A stretch of 64,000 bases of DNA from NCBI GenBank assembly GCA_035765635.1, contig DASTWZ010000024.1, forward strand, positions 62,001-126,000, written 5' to 3'. This stretch comes from EW11 sp035765635. Lineage in GTDB: Bacteria > Verrucomicrobiota > Verrucomicrobiia > Opitutales > Opitutaceae. Position numbers and translations under genes: made by a program. Within the stretch, counting starts at the first letter, position 1; each line of letters begins with the position of its first letter. Under the pieces are notes generated by a model. That model did not search any database. It had not been told where the DNA came from and saw only the letters and a list, made by a program, of their open reading frames with translations. This document shows positions 18,401 through 27,675 of the stretch, piece by piece.

Positions 18401-18517
18401 GGATACAACCGTAAGGAAGTTGTGGATACACTCGCCGGCGACGGCGTGCTGTCCTTCATCCAAAAGCCTTTCACACTGGAAACGCTGCGCGAGCAACTGC
18501 GCACGATGCTGGCTTAA
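15449..18517 (+). CDS. Membrane-bound hybrid histidine kinase (CHASE-PAS-PAS-HisKA-HATPase-REC)
   Basis: 1022 residues from the ATG at 15449 (a GTG at 15437 is also possible). Order: transmembrane helix (about 16-35), CHASE-like extracellular sensor (about 40-315), second transmembrane helix (about 320-342), coiled coil, PAS (about 393-505), PAS with PAC (about 515-635), HisKA with the phospho-His in GGIAHDFNNLLTGIIGN, HATPase_c (N-box QIVMNLVINASEAL, DTGAGM, GRGLGLAAVQGII) and a C-terminal receiver (IDDEDHV, phospho-Asp in VVLDMTMPRLSG, Lys in FIQKPF). CHASE domains bind small ligands such as cytokinin-like molecules, but the ligand here is unknown. There is no DNA-binding domain and no partner regulator nearby, so signal output probably goes to a separate phosphotransfer protein. 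Confidence 0.93.
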   Translation: MPSSSTWSRYLFHPWYAPTAILGLGLLASYTVFAVFRGVGNEKLKLFAAQEARAEASVLQSRIDLVENALAPLTSELGRERLTSASALQPLATDFLRRESAASAVQWAPLVRPSESAAFEQLLGRMSSSTAPRVRLNAANSDDGPYWLICYTEPRSFAEAGRTEADKAQLLQWLELARTSRQPAVSVAQPASAATGGAVTVQFVEPVIARFPPTSETDAVKAGDVAGCLVATLRPDAWVNAFRSTLTSPATDMLLVDVTTGNSGRDHLIYSSISSTTDVAALEEEIRHGWFVESKIKVGGRTWSALHRINPAWRAAEQSMLPAVFGIVGAIITLFATVQAWIALRQNSRRERLIQQYASEIQALRTQAEEDAQNRGELENYLRSIQHQLHALMENSPSAIFMKDAQGRYLTVNRRFAEMHNRAREHFVGRSDLDIFPPEVAARLRLSDTRVLSSGKPIELEDSLALSNGTHTSIVHKFPLVDESGVIQGLCGIATDISERKRAEAEVRESRRQLESLLGQLPGMAFRFVNDGQFTPVYISRGALGLTGHSARDFIEGVVKLEDVIHAEDRERARSAIANAAKKRRSFEVEYRLIDRSGHTKWVLERGQGVYDEEGRLLSIEGLAIDITQRKDAESEKLLVERRLLEGQKLESIGVLAGGIAHDFNNLLTGIIGNANLASLEIPETSRVQQNLKQIEFASQRAAELCQQMLAYAGKGRFVVQRVEFGSLVENTVPLLRASISKRAKLQFELTSGLPPVIADPTQMRQIVMNLVINASEALGDQDGQIIISTDLRRPTADYFTGAVLTPPDLNHDFVELQVRDTGAGMGAETIAKIFDPFFTTKFAGRGLGLAAVQGIIRSHKGGLKVESKPGVGSTFTLLFPVTHAPVEQGAPRRNTAAPWRQEGLALIIDDEDHVRHVTAGMLQTCGMRTELARDGYEGLDLFRARPSEFDIVVLDMTMPRLSGEETLQLLREVNPDVRVLFISGYNRKEVVDTLAGDGVLSFIQKPFTLETLREQLRTMLA

Positions 18518-18518
18518 G

Positions 18519-18666
18519 AAGAAGGCTGAAGGAACAAAGGCTGAAGGCTGAAATCCTGACGCAGGAAATCGAACGTTTCGCTGCACGTTCAGCAGTTGGG
18601 CGTTAGGCTTCGCTTCGCGCGTTCAGCATTCAGCCTTTCAGCCTTCAGCATTCAGCATTCAACCTT
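18519..18666. repeat. Family B heptamer repeat, copy B1
   Basis: Short arrays of AAGGCTG/GGCTGAA heptamers at 18519-18553 face complementary TTCAGCC/TTCAGCATTCAGC arrays at 18621-18664, giving an imperfect stem with a middle of about 70 bases. The element occupies the spacer between the kinase gene and the MFS gene. A second copy is at 37845-38021. Confidence 0.85.
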
Positions 18667-18728
18667 CGGTTTTCCGGCCTTTGTTTTCTTGGCGGCTCGG
18701 AGCGAACGCTTATTGGTGAACGTTCATC

Positions 18729-20072
18729 GTGTCATCTTCCTCTGAAGCCAAACTGTCATCCGACTCAGTCGCGCCCAAACGCGCGCTCTCGCTCGGGGTG
18801 ATCTTCCTGACGCTCTATATCGACCTGGTCGGCTTCTCGATCATCTTCCCGCTCGGCCCCGATTTGTTGTCGCATTATCTGACGACCGACGGACACGCCG
18901 GGGCGCTGGGTTGGATCCTGGCGCAGATGGACAGCTTATCCCGCACGCTGCACATCGAGAACAACGCGGTCGTGTTGTTCGGAGGCGTGATCAGTTCGTT
19001 CTTCTCGATTCTCCAATTTATTTTCGCGCCGTTCTGGGGCGCTGTCAGTGACCGGCGGGGGCGGCGAGGTGTGCTGCTCATGACCGTCAGCGGCACGGCG
19101 CTCGGGTATTTTCTCTGGATAGTGAGCGGCTCGTTCTGGATGTTCGTTTTGTCCCGCGTGGTCAGCGGTGCGTTCAGCGGAAATCTTTCCGTAGCGACCG
19201 CGGCCGTAGCCGACGTGACGACGCGCGAAGAACGTTCTCGCGCGATGGGCATTGTCGGCGCCGCGTTCGGTTTGGGGCTGGTTACAGGCCCGGCGATCGG
19301 CGGCATGACGGCGCATTTCAATCTGCTGAAAAATCATCCGGGCTGGATAAGTTTCGGCATCAATCCGTTTTCCGTGCCGGCGGCGATCGCCTTCGTGCTC
19401 TGTTTGATCAACCTTTTCTGGATCTATCGGCGCTTCAAAGAAACGTTGTCCGATGCCGCACGCGCCGAGTCGCGCGAGCCTCGGTTGCGCAATCCCCTCA
19501 AGGCGATTCTCTCCCTGGACAACGCCGCGATCCGCCGCGCGAACATCGTCGCCTTCGTCTATTCGATCGCATTCGTCGCCATGGAGAGCTGCCTGACCTT
19601 TCTCGGCGCGGATCGTTTCGGCTACACGGCCAAACAGAACACCTATCTCTTGGCGTTTCTCGGCGTGTTCTCGATCATCACGCAGGGTTACATTGTGCGA
19701 AAGCTGCTGAAGTCGCTGAGCGAAATTCGCGTGCTCACGTTTGGGCTGATTTCATCAGCGGCTGGTTTGCTCTGCATCGGACTCGCGCCAAATCCGACCT
19801 GGCTTTACGTCGGTGTGGCGCTGCTCGCGATCGGATCGGGCCTGGTGAATCCGTCGACCACGGGTCTGATTTCGCTGTACGCGACCGCGGCGGAACAAGG
19901 CCGCGTGCTCGGCATCTTTCGTTCGCTCGGATCGCTTACGCGCGCCTTCACGCCAATTTTGGCCGGCGTCGTTTTCTGGCGGTTTGGCTCTCCCTCGGTT
20001 TTCGTCTGCGGCGCGGTTCTTGGGCTGCTATCCCTCGCAATCGCTTCGACGTTGCCCAAGCCGGTTAAATGA
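18729..20072 (+). CDS. MFS transporter, DHA1/TetA-like
   Basis: 447 residues starting at a GTG (18729), with about twelve hydrophobic segments. The major-facilitator motif A is clear (FWGAVSDRRGRRGVLL, residues about 104-119), and motif C (GAAFGLGLVTGPAIGG, about 177-192) marks drug:H+ antiporters of the 12-TM TetA/DHA1 type. The substrate is not deducible, and a role in tetracycline efflux should not be assumed. The stop overlaps the start of the aspartic-protease lipoprotein gene (ATGA at 20069-20072), so the two are probably translated together. The upstream spacer is filled by a family B repeat; no clear Shine-Dalgarno is visible. Confidence 0.88.
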   Translation: MSSSSEAKLSSDSVAPKRALSLGVIFLTLYIDLVGFSIIFPLGPDLLSHYLTTDGHAGALGWILAQMDSLSRTLHIENNAVVLFGGVISSFFSILQFIFAPFWGAVSDRRGRRGVLLMTVSGTALGYFLWIVSGSFWMFVLSRVVSGAFSGNLSVATAAVADVTTREERSRAMGIVGAAFGLGLVTGPAIGGMTAHFNLLKNHPGWISFGINPFSVPAAIAFVLCLINLFWIYRRFKETLSDAARAESREPRLRNPLKAILSLDNAAIRRANIVAFVYSIAFVAMESCLTFLGADRFGYTAKQNTYLLAFLGVFSIITQGYIVRKLLKSLSEIRVLTFGLISSAAGLLCIGLAPNPTWLYVGVALLAIGSGLVNPSTTGLISLYATAAEQGRVLGIFRSLGSLTRAFTPILAGVVFWRFGSPSVFVCGAVLGLLSLAIASTLPKPVK

Positions 20073-21247
20073 AATTGCTGCGCACCCTTCTCGCGCTGGT
20101 CGGCGTCGCGCAGCTTTTCGTTTCAGGCTGCAGCTCGCATCCGAGTTTGCGCCCCGGCCGCACGACGGTTTCGGGGCCCAGCGTGACCGTGCCCGCGGAA
20201 GTGTTGGGCAACCATTTCGTGGTCGAGGGCAAGTGGGACAAACATGGTCCATGGCATTTCCTCATCGATACCGGGTCCTCCGTGACGTTGGTTTCGCCGG
20301 AATTCGCGAAACGCTACGCCACCGATAGAGCCGCTTTCGATGTGCCGCCGGTGCGAGTGAAGTCGTCCAACGGCGATAGCTCGCTTCTGCCCGCGGTGAC
20401 CGTTCGCCGGATCAGTTTGAAGGGAGCACGCTTCGATAATGTGCAGGCCCTGATTCGCGATCTCTCGGATTTGTCGAATCACCTGGGGGTTAAGATCGAC
20501 GCGATTCTGGGCTTCCCGCTTTTCCGCGAGACAGTGTTCACGATGGATTATCCGAACAGCAAACTCGTGATCACCTCGCCTCAGTGGCGGCTGGATATGC
20601 GCGGGTCCAAAGTGAAATTCAACAACTCGCAGCGCACACCGCTGATTCCGATTCATCTCGGCGACGTGACCATGATTGCGCTGATCGACTCCGGCAGCGA
20701 TGGACCGCTGTCGCTGAATCCCTTCGGCCTCGATCTCCATTACGCCGTGCCGCCGCGGCCCGGCTCCGCCGTGGGAACGCTGAGTGGAAATCGCGAGCAG
20801 GAAATCGCGCGTTTGGCGGATCCGCTCGAGATCGGCTCGTATCGTTTCGAGGAGCCGATCGCGGATTTGACGGATCAGCTTTCGTCGATCGGGGGCGAGG
20901 TGTTGCGCAATTTCGCCGTCACCTTCGATCAGCCGCGGAATCTCGTGATTTTCTCGCGCGACGACAGCGCGCCGATCAGGACGCCCTCACGGCGCAGCGT
21001 GGGGATGGCTTTCCTGAAAGGCCCGACGTACTGGCGAGTGGTCGACGTCGTGCCCGGCTCGCCGGCGGCCGCGGCGGGCATCAAGGAGGGCGACCTCGTC
21101 ACCCGCATCAACGGCGAGACCATCGCAAACTGGCCGTTGCAGCGCTTCGAACCCTTCGTGAAACGAAACGCGGAAGTCGTTTTCACTTTCCTCGACGGCT
21201 CGAAAGAAAAGCCCGTCGTGATTCCCGTCTTCGATCTAGTCCCGTGA
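20069..21247 (+). CDS. Aspartic protease-PDZ lipoprotein
   Basis: 392 residues. The N-terminus (MKLLRTLLALVGVAQLFVSGC) is a lipoprotein signal ending in a lipobox Cys at residue 21. Two retropepsin-like halves follow: FLIDTGSSVTLVS (residues about 66-78) and MIALIDSGSDGPLSL (about 204-218), each with the DT/SG catalytic signature, so one chain supplies both aspartates. A PDZ domain (about 300-385, VPGSPAAAAGIKEGDLVTRING) closes the protein. This predicts a periplasmic or outer-membrane peptidase that recognises exposed C-termini. The start codon overlaps the MFS stop. The protease fold is clear; substrates are unknown. Confidence 0.87.
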   Translation: MKLLRTLLALVGVAQLFVSGCSSHPSLRPGRTTVSGPSVTVPAEVLGNHFVVEGKWDKHGPWHFLIDTGSSVTLVSPEFAKRYATDRAAFDVPPVRVKSSNGDSSLLPAVTVRRISLKGARFDNVQALIRDLSDLSNHLGVKIDAILGFPLFRETVFTMDYPNSKLVITSPQWRLDMRGSKVKFNNSQRTPLIPIHLGDVTMIALIDSGSDGPLSLNPFGLDLHYAVPPRPGSAVGTLSGNREQEIARLADPLEIGSYRFEEPIADLTDQLSSIGGEVLRNFAVTFDQPRNLVIFSRDDSAPIRTPSRRSVGMAFLKGPTYWRVVDVVPGSPAAAAGIKEGDLVTRINGETIANWPLQRFEPFVKRNAEVVFTFLDGSKEKPVVIPVFDLVP

Positions 21248-21251
21248 GGTG

Positions 21252-21504
21252 TTTTTTGCCCACGAATCACACGAAAGGACGCGAAAACGTTTTGTTCAGA
21301 ATTTTTTCCCACGGAATACACGGAAACCACGGAAATGGATTCTGATCCCGGGGTTAGCCGCTCAATGGGTTTCCACACCTGCGCAGGAAACAGAATAAAT
21401 CTATTTCAGAATTCAGAAGCTCTCTTCCGTGTTTTCCGTGTATTCCGTGGGAAAAGGATTGGGGCTCGAGTTCGTGTCCGTTCGTGTGATTCGTGGGCAA
21501 AAAA
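21252..21504. repeat. Family A nested palindrome, copy A2
   Basis: Outer arms TTTTTTGCCCACGAATCAC (from 21252) and the complementary GTGATTCGTGGGCAAAAAA (ending 21504) enclose inner arms TTTTTTCCCACGGAATACAC (from 21302) and GTGTATTCCGTGGGAAAA (about 21438-21455), with a centre of roughly 85 bases. It lies between the convergent protease and rsmB genes. The 21248-21518 spacer holds nothing else. Confidence 0.9.
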
Positions 21505-21518
21505 ATCCCAGCCGTCGC

Positions 21519-22850
21519 TCAACTCACGCGCTCGAACATGAACGCGGCGGCGCCGTCGAAGCCGGTTTCCCACGGTTTGGACTGCTCCGTTTTCACGTGC
21601 ACGAAACGGCCGCGGATTTTCTTGATGAAGGCCTCGACCACTTTCTCGTTTTCTTCCGCGTCGATGCTGCAGGTGCTGTAAACCAATCGACCGCCCGGCG
21701 CCACGACGCGCGCGGCGGCGCTCAATAGCGCGAGCTGCTGGCGCGCGTGCTTCGCGAAATCGTTTTCCTGCAAGCGCCATTTCACGTCGACGCGGTGGCG
21801 CATCACGCCGGTGTTCGAACAGGGCACATCGAGCAGCACCGCCGAATATTGCTGGGGCAACTCATGGAGGCGCAAAATCGATGAAGCCTCGGCGACGTCA
21901 CCCTGCACGAGCGCGACATCCACGCCCTTCACGCGCGCGAGATTTTCCTTGAGGCGCTCGATGCGCGGACTGGGCAGATCGATTGCCACGACGCGCCCGG
22001 CGATCGATTCATCGGCATTCTTTTTCGCGACGCGCAGGGCGTCGGCGATGGCGATGCTCTTTCCGCCCGGCGCGGCGCACGCGTCCAAAATCGTCTCGCC
22101 CTCGCGCGGCTCGAGCAGCTCGACCGACAGGCGGGTGGACGGGTCCTGGAGATAAATCGCGCCCTCTTCGATCGACTTGGTCACGGCAGGCCAGTTTCCC
22201 GGTTTGATTTCGTAGAAGTCTTTGACCGACGTTGGCGTGAGCCAGGCCAACTCCTCCGTCGCGGGCGCGCGATCGGCCAGGCGCCAGCGCGCGTAAACGG
22301 TCGCGGGCCTTTGATTCCATTCCAGGAGCGCGCGAGTTGGGCCGGCGCCCAATTGCGCGAGCCAGCGCTTCACCAACCAGTCCGGATGCGAAAAATAGGC
22401 GGCGAGCTCTTCGGCTTGTGCAAGCTTTGGCGGCACCGGTTCGGCGGCCAACGCGGCGCCGAGCTTGCGCACCACGGCGTTGACCAGGCGCGCTTCCGCC
22501 TCGCTCGCGAGGGTCTTGGCTTGCTCGACCGCGTGGTGCACGACGCGGGCGAGATGATGTTCGTCGCCGCCTTCGAGAATCTCGAAACCAGCCACGAGCA
22601 GGATCGCGCGCAACCGCGGACGCGGTTCGCGGCTGACCAGCGCGTGCAAATGGCGACTGATGCGTCCGAAGTGCCGAATCGCGCCGAACAACAAACTCTG
22701 CGCGCGGGCTCGTTCCTGCCCGACAAATTGCTTCGGCAGATTGTCGAGCAACGTGTCGGCGCGGTCGCCCGTCTCCAGCCACTGCGTCAGAAGTTTGACT
22801 GCGGCAGACCAAGGGCTCGTGACGCCTTCGCGTTCGGATGATTGCACCAT
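21519..22850 (-). CDS. rsmB: 16S rRNA (cytosine-967-C5)-methyltransferase, RsmB type
   Basis: 443 residues. An N-terminal NusB-like RNA-binding domain (residues about 15-150, ARAQSLLFGAIRHFGRIS) precedes a Rossmann methyltransferase domain. SAM motif I is DACAAPGGKSIAIADAL (about 254-270), the motif IV cysteine lies in LLDVPCSNTGVM, and the catalytic motif VI cysteine in YSTCSIDAEENEKVVEAF. Two cysteines in these positions define the RNA m5C methyltransferases, and the NusB domain points to RsmB rather than RsmF or NOP2 types. It is divergent from the greA-like gene and convergent with the protease gene. Confidence 0.92.
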   Translation of the reverse strand: MVQSSEREGVTSPWSAAVKLLTQWLETGDRADTLLDNLPKQFVGQERARAQSLLFGAIRHFGRISRHLHALVSREPRPRLRAILLVAGFEILEGGDEHHLARVVHHAVEQAKTLASEAEARLVNAVVRKLGAALAAEPVPPKLAQAEELAAYFSHPDWLVKRWLAQLGAGPTRALLEWNQRPATVYARWRLADRAPATEELAWLTPTSVKDFYEIKPGNWPAVTKSIEEGAIYLQDPSTRLSVELLEPREGETILDACAAPGGKSIAIADALRVAKKNADESIAGRVVAIDLPSPRIERLKENLARVKGVDVALVQGDVAEASSILRLHELPQQYSAVLLDVPCSNTGVMRHRVDVKWRLQENDFAKHARQQLALLSAAARVVAPGGRLVYSTCSIDAEENEKVVEAFIKKIRGRFVHVKTEQSKPWETGFDGAAAFMFERVS

Positions 22851-22989
22851 CGTTTCACGCTCCGTCGACGTGTGCCATTTGCAAGACCGAAGGAGGTGAG
22901 GTTATGCTGCCCCCTCTGAAACGCGTTGGTTGACATCGCCCGCGCGACTGCCCTCAACTAATCGTTTCAGATTTGTCATACACCTATCT

Positions 22990-24837
<1,848 letters not shown>

Positions 24838-24852
24838 GGCTAACGTTCTTCA

Positions 24853-25797
24853 GTGCCCTTGAATACCTCCTGGGATACGCTGAAGATCTTGTCCGATCCG
24901 ACCCGAGTGCGGCTGCTTGCACTCCTGCGTCGTGAAGAGCTGTCCGTCGCCGAGCTGCAGGAAGTGCTCGGCATGGCGCAATCGCGGATTTCGTCCCAAC
25001 TCGCCCTGCTCCGCCAATCCGACATCGTGGCGGACCGGCGCGAGGGCAAAAAGGCCTACTACTCGCTCCGCACGCAGCTCGATCCGCGGACTGTCGCGCT
25101 CATCGCCGCAGCCTGTGAATCCGTCAGCGAGCTACCCGAGCTTCAGGACGACCGGGACAATCTCGATCGCATCTTGCTGCGCCGCCAACAGGAGTCGGAA
25201 TCCTACTTCAATCTCATCGCGGGCAAGCTTGGCAAAAACTATTGTCCTGGCCGTTCATGGGAAGCCATCGGCCACCTCGCGCTGCGGCTCACGCCACATA
25301 TCACCATCGCCGATCTCGGCGCCGGCGAAGGTTTGGTTTCCCAACTCCTCGCCCGCCGGGCCGAGCAAGTGTGGTGCATCGACAATTCGCCGCGCATGGT
25401 CGAGGTCGGCACGGAGCTCGCCGCAAAAAACGGGCTCGCGAATCTCACTTACAAGTTGGGCGACATCGAGACGGTCCCGCTGGACGACCGTTCCGTCGAT
25501 CTCGCGATTCTCAGCCAGGCGCTGCACCACGCGAATCATCCGCAGCGCGCGGTCGATGAAGCTTACCGGATTCTGCGGCCCGGAGGTCAGTTGATCGTGC
25601 TCGATTTGAAAGAGCACGATTTCGAAAAAGCTCACGAGCTCTACGCCGACGTCTGGCTCGGCTTCAAAGAGAGTTCCCTTCAAGGCTTCCTCAAGAAAGC
25701 AGGCTTTCAGCACGTCGAGGTCGTGACCGTCGCGAAAGAGGCGGTCGAACCGTATTTCGAGACGCTCCTCGCGAGCGGGACCAAGGTCGAGAGCTGA
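24853..25797 (+). CDS. ArsR-family HTH fused to SAM-dependent methyltransferase
   Basis: 314 residues from a GTG 15 bases after the greA stop, so probably in that operon. Residues about 5-85 are a winged-helix ArsR domain (KILSDPTRVRLLALLRREEL, GMAQSRISSQLALLRQSDIV) without an obvious metal-binding Cys pair. Residues about 145-290 are a class I methyltransferase: IADLGAGEGLVSQLLA (motif I), WCIDNSPRMVEVG, and LSQALHHANHPQRAVDEAYR. Proteins of this architecture are often linked to methionine/SAM-cycle genes, so sensing or using SAM or SAH is plausible. Whether it methylates a small molecule or uses the domain as a ligand sensor is unknown. Confidence 0.88.
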   Translation: MPLNTSWDTLKILSDPTRVRLLALLRREELSVAELQEVLGMAQSRISSQLALLRQSDIVADRREGKKAYYSLRTQLDPRTVALIAAACESVSELPELQDDRDNLDRILLRRQQESESYFNLIAGKLGKNYCPGRSWEAIGHLALRLTPHITIADLGAGEGLVSQLLARRAEQVWCIDNSPRMVEVGTELAAKNGLANLTYKLGDIETVPLDDRSVDLAILSQALHHANHPQRAVDEAYRILRPGGQLIVLDLKEHDFEKAHELYADVWLGFKESSLQGFLKKAGFQHVEVVTVAKEAVEPYFETLLASGTKVES

Positions 25798-25842
25798 GCG
25801 CCACGCCGCCGTATCAGGCGTTCGAATACACGCGGATCGACA

Positions 25843-27606
25843 TCACTCGATCTTCAACCGCTCACGGCAGAAGCCGTCGTACAGCGCGTAAATTTCCTTC
25901 GGCGAACCCATCGTGAGCGCCTGTTCGGCGAGCTTCTTGAGTTCGGTCATCTTTGTCGCGCGGACGAGAAACTTCACCGCGGGAATCAGCGGCGGAGTCA
26001 TGCTGAGTTCATCGACGCCCAAGCCCAGCAGCAGCGGCACGTAAATCGGATCGCCCGCCATTTCGCCGCAAACACTCACCTTGATGTTCGCGCGATGCGC
26101 TTCATCGACGATCTGCTTGAGCGTGCGCAACACGGCGGGATGCGTGGGCTCGTAGAGATGCGCGATGCGATCGTTCACGCGGTCGATCGCGATCAGATAT
26201 TGAATGAGATCGTTCGTCCCGATGCTGAAGAAATCGCACTTCTTCGCCAGAATGTCGGCGGTCATCGCCGCGCTCGGAATTTCGATCATCGCGCCGACCT
26301 CGAGCTTTTCGGCAAACGGAGTTCCTTTTTTCCGCAGCTCCTCTTTGCACTCCTCGAGGACATCGTTCGCCCGGGCCAATTCTTCCGAGCCGCTGATCAT
26401 CGGATACATCAGCTGAATGTGCCCATACGCGCTCGCCCGCAGGATGGCGCGCAACTGGTCCTTGAACATGTCCTTGTACTCGAGACAGAGCCGAATCGCG
26501 CGAAACCCGAGGAAGGGGTTCGACTCACGCGGAAACAAATCAGGCGAACTCTCGACGGCTTTGTCTCCGCCCAGATCGAGCGTGCGAATCACGACCGTGG
26601 CGGGAGCCAAACTCTCGGCCACACTCTTGTACGCCTGGAATTGATCTTCCTCGGACGGAAAAGAGTGGCTGTTGAGATAGAGAAACTCGGTGCGAAAAAG
26701 GCCCACGCCATCCGCCTGATATTCTTTCACCAGTTGGGATTCGTCGACCTTCTCGATATTCGCGCGCAGCACAACCGGCGCTCCGTCGAGCGTGACCGAC
26801 GGCAGGCGCGTCGCATCGATCAGCCGCTGCTCGAAGCCCTTTTTCTGCTGCTGAATTTTCCCGTAACGAAAGAGCGTTTGTTCGCTCGGATTCAGTACGA
26901 TGAGGCCATCGTAACCGTCGACGAGCACCCAATCTCCCGTGCGCAATCGCTTCGACAAATCGCGCACGCCAACGACCGCCGGGACTTTCATGGAGCGCGC
27001 GACGATCACGGCGTGACTCGTCTTGCTGCCTTTGTCCGTGACCAACGCGATCGCTTGCGCGCGATCGATGCTCGCCGCATCCGACGGCGTGATGTCGTTG
27101 GCGACGACAATGCGCTTGTCCGCGAGACGACTCAGATCCTGGCCATCCTGGCCCAGCAGATTCTGTAGAACCCGCTGCGTGACATCGCGAATATCGCCCG
27201 CGCGTTCGCGCAGATATTCGTCGTCGATTTCATCAAACGCCTTGATGTAGCGCTGAGAGACTTTGTTGAAGCAGGTTTCGAGATTTTGGGAGGTGGTTTC
27301 GAATTCCCGAATCGTTTCCGAAATGAGCGCCTGATCCTCCAGCACGAGGAGGTGCGCATCGAAAATCCGCGCCTCGTCCGCGCCGAGATTTTTTTCAACC
27401 TCGTCCTGAATTTTTTGAATCTGCTGCCGGGTCACGAGCAGCGCGTGCTCGAAGCGCGAGATTTCCTGGATCCGCTTGTCGGCGTCGACTTGATACGAAG
27501 GAATTTCGACGTCGTTTTGGATGTACAGAAAGACCGGTCCATAAGCGATTCCCTGTGAAGCAGAGATGCCGTGAACGATTGTTTCTGTCTTGGCGCGGTT
27601 ATCCAT
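25843..27606 (-). CDS. ptsI: Phosphoenolpyruvate-protein phosphotransferase (PTS enzyme I)
   Basis: 587 residues from the ATG at 27606 (a GTG two codons upstream is possible). Enzyme I takes phosphate from PEP on its active-site His and passes it to HPr. The His lies in TDKGSKTSHAVIVARSMKVP (residues about 180-199), and the PEP-binding TIM barrel has GVGLFRTEFLYL (about 297-308) and the catalytic Cys in VSVCGEMAGDP (about 510). Length matches the family. No HPr or EII gene is nearby. The gene follows ispE on the same strand after about 70 bases. It could feed sugar uptake or a purely regulatory PTS. Confidence 0.95.
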   Translation of the reverse strand: MDNRAKTETIVHGISASQGIAYGPVFLYIQNDVEIPSYQVDADKRIQEISRFEHALLVTRQQIQKIQDEVEKNLGADEARIFDAHLLVLEDQALISETIREFETTSQNLETCFNKVSQRYIKAFDEIDDEYLRERAGDIRDVTQRVLQNLLGQDGQDLSRLADKRIVVANDITPSDAASIDRAQAIALVTDKGSKTSHAVIVARSMKVPAVVGVRDLSKRLRTGDWVLVDGYDGLIVLNPSEQTLFRYGKIQQQKKGFEQRLIDATRLPSVTLDGAPVVLRANIEKVDESQLVKEYQADGVGLFRTEFLYLNSHSFPSEEDQFQAYKSVAESLAPATVVIRTLDLGGDKAVESSPDLFPRESNPFLGFRAIRLCLEYKDMFKDQLRAILRASAYGHIQLMYPMISGSEELARANDVLEECKEELRKKGTPFAEKLEVGAMIEIPSAAMTADILAKKCDFFSIGTNDLIQYLIAIDRVNDRIAHLYEPTHPAVLRTLKQIVDEAHRANIKVSVCGEMAGDPIYVPLLLGLGVDELSMTPPLIPAVKFLVRATKMTELKKLAEQALTMGSPKEIYALYDGFCRERLKIE

Positions 27607-27675
27607 GTGCACGGCCGGGGCAATGCCGGCGCGCCGGAGGATAACGCTCGCCGCTGCCTAGTGGTCAATAAGCTT

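Noticed and set aside
17129..18586. 485-codon minus-strand ORF opposite the hybrid kinase
   Set aside because: Antisense to conserved HisKA, HATPase and receiver motifs; no recognisable protein features.
22930..22958. TTGACA at 22930-22935 as a -35 box for greA
   Set aside because: No acceptable -10 hexamer lies at 16-18 bases; the match alone is not enough.
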